DNA of 28,227 nt from Bacteroidales bacterium. Lineage in GTDB: Bacteria; Bacteroidota; Bacteroidia; Bacteroidales; F082. The DNA lies in NCBI GenBank assembly GCA_017428285.1, contig JAFRRE010000053.1:1-28227 (forward strand), written 5' to 3'. Positions 21,238-28,227 of this stretch are shown piece after piece (position 1 is the stretch's first letter; the number at the start of each line of letters is the position of its first letter). The notes under the pieces are model-generated. The model made no database searches. It saw only the letters and a list, made by a program, of their open reading frames with translations, and was not told where the DNA came from. Made by a program: the position numbers and the translations under genes.

Positions 21238-22305
21238 ATGTTGTATGGTATTGATATATTCAGTGGCGCAGGGGGTCTTAGCTTAGGAGCTGAGATGGCT
21301 GGAACATCTATTATGTTCGCTGTAGAAAAAGACAAATACGCAGCTGAAACATATCGTTATAACCATAACAATACTCCAATTGTTTGTGATGACATTCATA
21401 ATATCGACCCCTTACAACATATAACTCCTATTGGTGCAGGCGACCAATTAATCGTTTTTGGCGGACCACCATGTCAAGGGTTTTCAACATCCAATACGGT
21501 AACCCGCAATATGCAAAATCCCAACAACAGCTTGTTTGAGGAATTTTTGAGATTCGTCTCTGTGCTTCAACCTGATTGGTTTTTGTTTGAAAATGTTGAA
21601 GGGTTTTACAGGTTTGAGAAGGGAGCCATTAGAAACAAGGTTAAACATTGCTTTGAAGAGCTAGGGTACACCGTGAACGATGCCATTGTAATTGCTTCCG
21701 ATTATGGAGTGCCACAACACAGAAATCGTTTCATCATGGTTGGCAATCATAATGGCATCCTATTCCAATTCCCCGAGAAACACAAAAAAGTATATTCTGT
21801 AATAGATGCCATTGGAGATCTTCCAGAATTAACGAATGGTCAAATGGAGGATTCCTTGCCATATAGATGTTATGCAAAAGAAGCTAGCGAATATGCCCAA
21901 TTGATGCGCCATGGTTCTAGAACTTCCAAACAAAACTATGTTTCAAAAAATGCCGACTATGTCATTGAACGCTATAAACACATCGGACAAGGAAAAAACT
22001 GGAAAGCAATCCCAGAAGAATTGATGCAAAACTATGCAAACAAAGCGAACTGCCATAGTGGAATATACAAAAGGCTAAACCCTAACGAACCTTCTGTTGT
22101 TATTTCCAATTACAGGAAGAACATGCTAATACACCCTTACCAAGACAGAGGTTTATCCGTTAGGGAAGCTGCTCGATTACAGAGTTTTCCCGACAAATTT
22201 ATTTTTAAAGGTACTCTGATGCACATTCAGCAACAAATAGGAAATGCCGTACCGCCTTTGTTGGCAAAAGCAGTATTTGAGAAAATATTGGAATATGGAG
22301 AATGA
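21238..22305 (+). CDS. C5-cytosine DNA methyltransferase (first)
   Basis: Transfers a methyl group from S-adenosylmethionine to cytosine C5 in a specific DNA sequence. The chain has 355 residues. Motif I is DIFSGAGG (6-13, AdoMet site). Motif IV is GGPPCQGFS with catalytic Cys79. Motif VI is ENVEG (118-122). Motif VIII is QHRNR (160-164). The target-recognition region spans about 190-290, and motif X is QQIGNAVPPLLA near the end. All catalytic parts are present, so it should be active. First gene of the putative defence locus, overlapped by the next gene (ATG inside its last codons). Codon use is AT-richer than upstream genes, which suggests horizontal acquisition. The recognition site cannot be read from the sequence. 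Confidence 0.93.
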   Translation: MLYGIDIFSGAGGLSLGAEMAGTSIMFAVEKDKYAAETYRYNHNNTPIVCDDIHNIDPLQHITPIGAGDQLIVFGGPPCQGFSTSNTVTRNMQNPNNSLFEEFLRFVSVLQPDWFLFENVEGFYRFEKGAIRNKVKHCFEELGYTVNDAIVIASDYGVPQHRNRFIMVGNHNGILFQFPEKHKKVYSVIDAIGDLPELTNGQMEDSLPYRCYAKEASEYAQLMRHGSRTSKQNYVSKNADYVIERYKHIGQGKNWKAIPEELMQNYANKANCHSGIYKRLNPNEPSVVISNYRKNMLIHPYQDRGLSVREAARLQSFPDKFIFKGTLMHIQQQIGNAVPPLLAKAVFEKILEYGE

Positions 22306-24439
22306 CAACACTTCATTATTGCATTTTAAGTTTGATGTCAGTACTTTCCGTTTACTGGGGAGGGAACTCATCACTGACAGGATTACAGCCTTATTTGAGC
22401 TGGTTAAGAACTGTTATGATGCCAATGCCGAGAATGTTCAATTGACCTTTGAAAACCTCAATCCCTTATGTCCAAGTAGCCGTATCATTATTGAAGACGA
22501 TGGATTGGGTATGACATTCGAAGATATTCGAGACAAATGGATGGTCATCGGAACAAGTAGTAAAAGAAGAAGCAGGACTTCACCATCTCCATATAATCGA
22601 GTGGTGGCGGGGAAAAAAGGTGTTGGACGATTTGCTGTTGACAAACTAGGTGCCAAACTGGTCATGAAAACCAAGAAGAAAGACTCTTTAGTTTGGAATT
22701 GTCTAGAAACAGATTGGACCAAGTATTCAGATGAGGAGGAACGCCAATTATCCTTGGATTTCGAACAACACCCCGAACAGCAAAAACTGTTTACAGATAT
22801 CGACAATAAGTATTGGACGGAACCTGGTGAGAAAGGCATCCAAGGAACAAGATTGGAAATCTCATCATTGAACGATGTTTGGCTTGAAAAAGATGTAATT
22901 CGTGCCTATAGAGAGCTTTCAAAGATTGTGAAACCGACTTTGGATGTACAGTACCCGTTTAACATTCAATTTCATGTGCCAGAATATAAAGAATTTGACG
23001 GCAAAATCGTCGAAAGTATAGTTTTAGCCAAAGCTACACTTTCATATATTCTCAAATATAGGTATGATGAGAGCGAAGAAAAGTATTATCAAGAATACCT
23101 CGACGAGGAAAAAGGCACTATTTCTGTAAAAGAAAAACCTGCAGAGATTTTTGGCCCCGTTGGTTTCACTATCTATTATTATGACCAAGAAGGAAAGAAA
23201 AATTTTACCAAGGAGGAACGAATAGATGGCATCAAAGTATATCGTGATGGCATTATTGCCACTCCTTTTGCTGAATACAAATCAAGTAGAGATGAACAAA
23301 AAGACCTTTTTGGCATTGACAAACGCCGTTGGTCTGGTTTTTTTGAAAAGCTGAGCACACGTGATATTCTTGGTTGGGTTGACATTAAAGACGAACTAAA
23401 CCCAGAAATAAAAGACTCAACAAATAGACAAGACTTTGTTGACAACAAAGAGTGGACGGCTTTAAAAGAGTTTGTAATAAGTCAGATTCATCAAATCGAA
23501 CTTTATCTGAAACACAAAAAAGAAACGAAGAAGAAAGAAAATGCAGAGAAGCTTAAGAAGACGGATAAAGAAATCGATGATATTAAGCTGAAGATTAAGA
23601 GGATAAAGAGCAACACCATATTAGCCTCTCCTGAAGTCGAATCAGAATTGGACGATTTGGCCTCCAGACTAGAGACCATCAAAGAAAATGTTTCCGCTTC
23701 GTCCAAAGATTATGAACAAATGGAGAAAGACATAAAGCAACAAGAAAACATAATGTTCAGCCTTGTGTCTTTGCAATCCTATGCCGGACAGATTTCACAT
23801 ATATTAAGGATTTCTATTGGCGTTATCAAACGTTCTGCTGAATTTGTTGCCAAGTGGGTGCCTTTAGGGAAAAACCAAGACAAATCTGTAAAACACGCCC
23901 ATCGGGTTTTTGACGAAATGAACAATTTGTCGAAGGCAATGAACTTCATGCTGAGTTATGCAGAAGATGACTCAACTTTTGAGTATTTTAGTGTCAAAGA
24001 AGCCATTACAGAGTTATTTGAAGAGCGATACAAGTATTTGTTCGAGGAAGAGAGCATCCATACAGAGTGTATTGTTGAGGACGATTTTGAGTTGTTATAC
24101 AACATAAAAGCTTTTCAAGACATGTTTGGCAATTTGATAGATAATTCGGTAAAAGCTATGCGCAATCTTTTGGACAAGAGAATCAGATGTGCGGCTTATA
24201 AAGAAGACGATAATTTTGTGGTTTTGTTTTCCGACAACGGACCAGGTGTCCCAGAAGAAAGACGCGATAGAATCTTTGATGTCTTTTATACTACAACAGC
24301 TGATTTAGGTGGGGCTGGCCTTGGCCTTTATATCGTGCGCACAAGATTGAAATCCATTAATGGAACCATCTCGCTTGAACCAAATGAGTTTAAACCTACA
24401 GGTGCCACATTCAAAATAGTTATTCCGTTAATTCATTAG
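22295..24439 (+). CDS. Dual-GHKL ATPase: MORC/Hsp90-like N domain plus histidine-kinase-like C domain
   Basis: The chain has 714 residues. I start at ATG 22295, which overlaps the methyltransferase stop by 11 bases and leaves a complete N domain. N-terminal Bergerat fold: N box ELVKNCYDANA (35-45), IIEDDGLGM (65-73), GTSSK (86-90), GKKGVGRFAVDKLG (106-119). A middle domain follows, then a long charged coiled coil (about 415-490). SYAGQISHILRISIGVIKRSAEF with His502 looks like a HisKA phosphoacceptor helix. The C-terminal kinase ATPase has GNLIDNSVKAM (about 612-622), DNGPGVP (647-653) and GGAGLGLYIVR (672-682). No membrane segment is visible, so it should be cytosolic. Iyer, Abhiman and Aravind linked MutL/MORC-like GHKL ATPases to restriction-modification loci. 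A second kinase module and an adjacent receiver gene are the unusual part here. Confidence 0.85.
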   Translation: MENDNTSLLHFKFDVSTFRLLGRELITDRITALFELVKNCYDANAENVQLTFENLNPLCPSSRIIIEDDGLGMTFEDIRDKWMVIGTSSKRRSRTSPSPYNRVVAGKKGVGRFAVDKLGAKLVMKTKKKDSLVWNCLETDWTKYSDEEERQLSLDFEQHPEQQKLFTDIDNKYWTEPGEKGIQGTRLEISSLNDVWLEKDVIRAYRELSKIVKPTLDVQYPFNIQFHVPEYKEFDGKIVESIVLAKATLSYILKYRYDESEEKYYQEYLDEEKGTISVKEKPAEIFGPVGFTIYYYDQEGKKNFTKEERIDGIKVYRDGIIATPFAEYKSSRDEQKDLFGIDKRRWSGFFEKLSTRDILGWVDIKDELNPEIKDSTNRQDFVDNKEWTALKEFVISQIHQIELYLKHKKETKKKENAEKLKKTDKEIDDIKLKIKRIKSNTILASPEVESELDDLASRLETIKENVSASSKDYEQMEKDIKQQENIMFSLVSLQSYAGQISHILRISIGVIKRSAEFVAKWVPLGKNQDKSVKHAHRVFDEMNNLSKAMNFMLSYAEDDSTFEYFSVKEAITELFEERYKYLFEEESIHTECIVEDDFELLYNIKAFQDMFGNLIDNSVKAMRNLLDKRIRCAAYKEDDNFVVLFSDNGPGVPEERRDRIFDVFYTTTADLGGAGLGLYIVRTRLKSINGTISLEPNEFKPTGATFKIVIPLIH

Positions 24440-24443
24440 AGCT

Positions 24444-25049
24444 ATGGATGAAAAAATGAATATTACCATTGTCTATATTGATGATGATGAAAAGATGAAA
24501 AACGACGCCTTCCTCGATGATATCGAGACCGAAGTTGACGGCATAGAATATTTCGAAAGGCCCTCGGAAGGCTTGACATATATTAAAGATCATATCGACC
24601 AAAACATTGTTGTTATTCTTGATTGGAAGTTTAATAGTAGTTCATTACAAGGAGAAGACATCCTCAACGACATAGCCGAGATATCCACATTGGTGCCAGT
24701 AATTGTGTTTACCGGTGCAAGAATTGATGCCGTTGAAGCCAGCAAAATGTTTAAAGGTCACGCATTCAGCTGTGTTCCGAAGGATGCCACAACTGAGGCT
24801 TTAGTTGAAGCCATCAACAACGCGTATGATCGGATTCAGAACGACATTCGGTCTGTGATGGAAAAATGGATTTTGAAACAGGGGAATGAAAAACGGAACA
24901 AACCTTATATGCGTTCTGGCGATAAGGCTTATACATTAAATGACATTCTGGAATCCATTCGCAAACAAGATGAGTTTGGAAAAGAAACCACCCGAGGGAT
25001 TTTAAGTCTTGCAACGGAGTTGTTCACCAATAATATGCGAGCAAAATGA
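24444..25049 (+). CDS. Response-regulator receiver protein
   Basis: The chain has 201 residues. It has a full receiver domain: acidic pocket IDDDE (Asp13-15), phosphoacceptor Asp60 in VVILDWKF, Thr90 in VIVFTGA, and Lys113 in CVPKDAT. After residue 120 comes a helical tail of about 80 residues with no recognisable DNA-binding or enzymatic domain, so output may be by protein contact. It starts four bases after the kinase stop and its own stop overlaps the protease start (ATGA). It is the natural partner of His502 in the upstream kinase. MNIT at 24456 is an alternative start. Pairing is inferred from position. Confidence 0.85.
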   Translation: MDEKMNITIVYIDDDEKMKNDAFLDDIETEVDGIEYFERPSEGLTYIKDHIDQNIVVILDWKFNSSSLQGEDILNDIAEISTLVPVIVFTGARIDAVEASKMFKGHAFSCVPKDATTEALVEAINNAYDRIQNDIRSVMEKWILKQGNEKRNKPYMRSGDKAYTLNDILESIRKQDEFGKETTRGILSLATELFTNNMRAK

Positions 25050-25702
25050 AATTGAATGCGGTTGTTATTGCGGATGATGTTGCTGAAAACATAGGTGAGC
25101 TTTGTGTGATGCTGAAAAACTCTACAAACCAATTGCTGGAGCAGTTTGAGCAAGCAAGAAATGGCAGTGTTGAAGTTAATTGTTTCATCTATTGTCACGA
25201 TACCATCAACAAACACAATTTATCCGAAAAGGTCTCACTCGTGAACACCAATACTTTCTTTTGTTGTTGGTATGGACATGGCTCCGACACATCTTTTAGT
25301 ATGAATGGAGAAAAGATCGTGACCACGACTGATAATCATTATGTTTTTTCCAATGCCATAATCTATACCTTTTCTTGCATGAATGGTGGAACGCTTGCCG
25401 ATGCTTTGATTAACAACAATGTTAGAGCTTTCGTTGGCTATAGTGGCAATGCCAACTGTCCTTATGGAATAGATAATGTGACATGCGACATTGCAATGTC
25501 ATTTGTTTCATCTTTGCTTGACGGGAAAACCATTAACAATGCCGTTGAGGACTTGAGATTGTCATACGAAGACGCCATGTTTAACGAGGAGTTAGAGCCA
25601 TTTCAAAGATCATGGTTTCAAGAAAACCGCGATGACATAATGATTAAAGGAGATGGTAGTTTAACTATCAATGATTTATTAGTTGAATTAAAATCGCATT
25701 AA
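25046..25702 (+). CDS. Caspase/gingipain-like cysteine protease (CHAT/C25-type clan)
   Basis: The chain has 218 residues with no signal peptide, hence cytosolic. The clan CD dyad is visible: His78 in FFCCWYGHGSDTSF and Cys111 in AIIYTFSCMNGGTLADALIN. VRAFVGYSGNANCPYG follows, the usual arrangement of caspase, CHAT and C25 peptidases, where a hydrophobic strand precedes each catalytic residue. The N-terminal strand AVVIADDVAENIG fits the fold. It is translationally coupled to the receiver protein. In prokaryotic defence, caspase-like proteases are often the killing or activating effector, so it is the probable effector here. Substrate unknown. It is small for the clan and has no attached sensor, which fits a separate sensing module. 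Confidence 0.75.
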   Translation: MKLNAVVIADDVAENIGELCVMLKNSTNQLLEQFEQARNGSVEVNCFIYCHDTINKHNLSEKVSLVNTNTFFCCWYGHGSDTSFSMNGEKIVTTTDNHYVFSNAIIYTFSCMNGGTLADALINNNVRAFVGYSGNANCPYGIDNVTCDIAMSFVSSLLDGKTINNAVEDLRLSYEDAMFNEELEPFQRSWFQENRDDIMIKGDGSLTINDLLVELKSH

Positions 25703-25755
25703 GTACAACAACAAAAGGGTATATAACAACAATTTAGAATAAAAACAGCCACACT

Positions 25756-26130
25756 ATGTTAACAGAACAAGAATTAGTTTATCAAATTGCCACAAGCAAT
25801 GAAAATGCCATCTTAGATGACGATGTCATAAGCATAGACATCCCTCAATTTGAAGTGCGATCCATGATAATCCACAATGCATTAATCGATCGGTTAAACA
25901 CGGGTGTTTTACGGCTTGAGGAAGTTGACTGGTCTTCTTTTATGGACAGTATCTTTGAAATAAATCATGGTCTTGATTTCATCAATAGAGTAAAAAACAA
26001 ACAGCTAAAGACAAAAATCCTTAATTATTGGATTGACAATTATGATATAATTATTGGCAATGAATGGAGAAAATCTTTATGGACTTCCGAATGGAAAGAT
26101 TTGTGTGTAAAACAGCTTTGCCATTATTAA
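25756..26130 (+). CDS. Small protein of unknown function in the methyltransferase locus
   Basis: A 124-residue acidic, helical chain without signal peptide or membrane segment. It includes VRSMIIHNALIDRLNTGVLR and SFMDSIFEINHGLDFINRVK and is Trp-rich at the C terminus (WRKSLWTSEWKDL). No family recognised. A 53-base gap separates it from the protease gene, with no clear TAnnTTTG. It could be a protease substrate, an inhibitor or an adaptor. The sequence does not decide. Confidence 0.7.
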   Translation: MLTEQELVYQIATSNENAILDDDVISIDIPQFEVRSMIIHNALIDRLNTGVLRLEEVDWSSFMDSIFEINHGLDFINRVKNKQLKTKILNYWIDNYDIIIGNEWRKSLWTSEWKDLCVKQLCHY

Positions 26131-26172
26131 TGTTATCCGTGTCGTTTTTACGTTAACTGAACACAAAAAAAA

Positions 26173-27615
26173 ATGACAAAGCTGATTTTAGAAAAAATAA
26201 AAGACAAAGTCAAGAAACTCTCTGGTGATGAGTCTTGTATTGAGGGCTACACGATGAATGTCAGCGCCCAATATAAGATTTTATACGAGCATTTTCGTCT
26301 TGCCAACATTGGTTTTGGAGTTCCTCATACATTTTGGCATTTAGGAGAATCCGTTTTCGATTTTTGGTTTTGCACATTACAAGCCAACAACTTAAAAGTT
26401 GTTTCTGAAGAGAAAGAAGTTCTACGTCAGGCCATAAACAAAGAAATGAGATGTGAACCAACGGATGAAAACATTAAGGTTCGCATTAACATTATGAAAT
26501 TGTTGGGCAAAAAGTTTCATTTTATTGACTTGTTTGCTGGTATTGGAGGTTTTCATGTTGCAATGCATTACGTAGGTGGAAAGTGCGTCTTCGCTAGTGA
26601 ATGGGACAAAAACGCAAGAGTCTCATACGAGGCTAATTATAAAGATGTTGAACCTGCGCTATTCAAAAAGGACAAAAAAGGTGAATACCTGTACTTTAAC
26701 GAGGATATTAATGATGCCGACCCGACAAAGATTCCAAACTTTGATATTTGTTGTGGAGGTTTTCCTTGTCAGCCGTTTTCTGTTGCGGGCTTGAAAAAAG
26801 GTTTTGAAGACACACGAGGGACCTTGTTCTTCAACATCGCCAACATCGTTAAAGAGAAAATTCAAGCAGGTTATCCGCCAAGAGTTCTTTTTTTAGAAAA
26901 TGTTCGCGGACTAAAAAACCACGATAAAGGAAACACCCTAAAGGTTATTCTTGCAACATTAAATGAATTAGGGTATGGGTATTCGTATGAAGTTTTGAAC
27001 GCAAAGTATTTTGGTGTTCCCCAAAACCGAGAGCGTCTTTTCATCATTGCTTGGTATAAAGATTTAGTTAATGCAGATTCATTCAAATTCCCATACGGAA
27101 TAGCACCTGATGGCTCAACCATCTATGAAAAAGAAAACTTGAAAGAAGGTACACTACCGACAAGGGTATCTGATATTTTTGAACCTTCAGATACAATAGA
27201 TCCCTGTTTTACTATTAGTGATAGGATGTGGGAAGGACATAAAAACAGGAAGGAAAGGAACAAATTGAACGGGAAAGGTTTCGGCTATTCTTTGTTTAAA
27301 GGAGATAGCGTTTATACAAGTACCATTTCTGCTCGTTATTGGAAAGACGGCAGTGAAATCCTCATTGACCAATCCGAAAAAGGACTAAATCCAAGAACAT
27401 TAACTCCTGTTGAGGCTGGCAGATTACAAGGGTATCGTATAATTGGAAATGGCTGGGAGCATCCAGAATGCGCTAATAATCAAAACAACAATGACTTAAA
27501 TCCTGAATTTAAAATAGTAGTTTCTAAAAAAGAAGCATACCGCCAATTTGGAAATAGCGTTGCGGTACCCGTAATTAAAAAAATCGCAGAAGAAATAATA
27601 AAACAGTTACTATAA
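26173..27615 (+). CDS. C5-cytosine DNA methyltransferase (second) with N-terminal extension
   Basis: The chain has 480 residues. The first about 110 residues are a helical extension (SAQYKILYEHFRLANIGFGV...) that I do not recognise. The catalytic part then begins: FIDLFAGIGG (117-126, AdoMet site), GGFPCQPFSVAG with Cys199, ENVRG, and PQNRERLF. The end has RTLTPVEAGRLQGY and QFGNSVAVPV (motif X). All core motifs are present. The methyltransferase at 21238 is clearly different in length and recognition region, so the two probably act on different sites or strands. The next gene starts on its last base (TAATG), indicating coupling. Confidence 0.92.
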   Translation: MTKLILEKIKDKVKKLSGDESCIEGYTMNVSAQYKILYEHFRLANIGFGVPHTFWHLGESVFDFWFCTLQANNLKVVSEEKEVLRQAINKEMRCEPTDENIKVRINIMKLLGKKFHFIDLFAGIGGFHVAMHYVGGKCVFASEWDKNARVSYEANYKDVEPALFKKDKKGEYLYFNEDINDADPTKIPNFDICCGGFPCQPFSVAGLKKGFEDTRGTLFFNIANIVKEKIQAGYPPRVLFLENVRGLKNHDKGNTLKVILATLNELGYGYSYEVLNAKYFGVPQNRERLFIIAWYKDLVNADSFKFPYGIAPDGSTIYEKENLKEGTLPTRVSDIFEPSDTIDPCFTISDRMWEGHKNRKERNKLNGKGFGYSLFKGDSVYTSTISARYWKDGSEILIDQSEKGLNPRTLTPVEAGRLQGYRIIGNGWEHPECANNQNNNDLNPEFKIVVSKKEAYRQFGNSVAVPVIKKIAEEIIKQLL

Positions 27616-28227
27616 TGGATACTTTATTGAACTTAAAAGACTTAGCAAGTGATTTGGTTAATAAATACCAATCAGTGTTTACAGGCGAAGAAATCCAACT
27701 CCCGATAGAATTCAAACAAAGAGTTAAAAGCATCAATAGTAACAGTATTGAATATCAAAAATACTCTGCTATTGTTTCAACTAAAGGAGTTCAAAAGGGG
27801 GTATTAAATATTTATCTCCCGAATCAATGGTTCTATATTGCTTCATTTTTTACCGCGTATTATAATGAGTTGCAAAAATATAAACAAATTGCGACAGTAC
27901 TGTTTTCTTCAGACAGACTCAAAACATTGAAAGGAGGTTCTTTGACGACCACTGAAAAAAACACGCTCACCAATAGATTTAGTGCTGACAACTCTGGTCT
28001 AATAGAAAAGTTTGTAACAGATTATGATTGGTGGGGAGGTGGAAAAACCATTGACCGAGCAGATTTTTATGTATCTCCCATCTTGAATTATGCTAAATTA
28101 GTGAATGCCACCCAATCATATGTAGCGGATTTATGTGCATTTTTAGCAGAAAATGATGATTTGGTAAGCCTTTTATATAACACAATCAGTGAACAAGGAG
28201 ATGTTTCAAGACAATCATTAACAATTA
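27615..28227 (+). CDS. Unrecognised protein, 3' end beyond the window
   Basis: The frame opens at ATG 27615, overlapping the methyltransferase stop by one base, and stays open to the edge (about 204 residues). It starts MDTLLNLKDLASDLVNKYQS and continues with LNIYLPNQWFYIASFFTAYY, then a region with TDYDWWGGGKTIDRADFY. No nuclease or ATPase motif is reached. By position and coupling it is the likely restriction or partner gene of the second methyltransferase. Systems with two C5 methyltransferases plus a McrB-like subunit (LlaJI type) are one precedent, but nothing in the visible part proves that. Confidence 0.75.
   Translation, partial: MDTLLNLKDLASDLVNKYQSVFTGEEIQLPIEFKQRVKSINSNSIEYQKYSAIVSTKGVQKGVLNIYLPNQWFYIASFFTAYYNELQKYKQIATVLFSSDRLKTLKGGSLTTTEKNTLTNRFSADNSGLIEKFVTDYDWWGGGKTIDRADFYVSPILNYAKLVNATQSYVADLCAFLAENDDLVSLLYNTISEQGDVSRQSLTI

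Noticed and set aside
1..28227. tRNA, rRNA or intact transposase genes
   Set aside because: I scanned for cloverleaf-like TTCGAnnC stretches, rRNA landmarks and transposase motifs by eye and saw none. A covariance-model scan would settle tRNAs.

Overview
The window comes from a member of the Bacteroidota, most likely Bacteroidales. Evidence seen directly: repeated Bacteroidetes-type -7 promoter elements (TAnnTTTG), almost no Shine-Dalgarno sequences, two S46 dipeptidyl-peptidases and a C69 dipeptidase with signal peptides, DUF3244-like lipoproteins, small outer-membrane beta-barrels, and a PIF1-type helicase with HRDC and HTH tails. The peptidases suggest a peptide-using anaerobe. The genus cannot be fixed from this sequence.

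Layout. (1) 1-4.3 kb, minus strand: an S46 peptidase and a C69 dipeptidase, separated by a structured, repeat-rich intergenic. (2) 4.3-5.95 kb: two small solitary genes that look like the BECR-fold nuclease/LPD domains of mobile-element polyvalent proteins. Each sits between the same 5' repeat and the same 3' repeat. A decayed XRE-type regulator lies between the two units. (3) 5.97-8.55 kb: PIF1-HRDC-HTH helicase. (4) 8.6-15.7 kb: an outer-membrane module. It holds a small barrel protein, a membrane-anchored TPR/HTH regulator, and a run of lipoproteins and barrels that is an internal duplication of a three-gene cassette. The first two transcription units share an upstream element. (5) 15.8-20.6 kb: a GreA/GreB factor fused to a degenerate Nudix-like domain, a second S46 peptidase, the yceD-rpmF pair, and a DUF4298 gene. 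(6) 20.6-21.0 kb: repeat and pseudogene debris (a RhuM/ORF6N chimera). (7) 21.2 kb to the end: an AT-richer, tightly packed, plus-strand locus.

The region most worth attention is 21.07-28.2 kb. Gene order is C5-cytosine DNA methyltransferase, a protein with two separate GHKL ATPase domains (MORC/MutL/Hsp90-like at the N terminus and histidine-kinase-like at the C terminus, with a candidate phosphoacceptor His), a response-regulator receiver protein with all key residues, a caspase/gingipain-like cysteine protease with a His-Cys dyad, a small unknown protein, a second C5 methyltransferase, and the start of an unrecognised gene cut by the window edge. Four successive start/stop overlaps or near-abutments tie the first four genes together. 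My inference is a defence locus that senses DNA state, signals by phosphorelay, and fires a protease. I do not recognise this combination as a named system.
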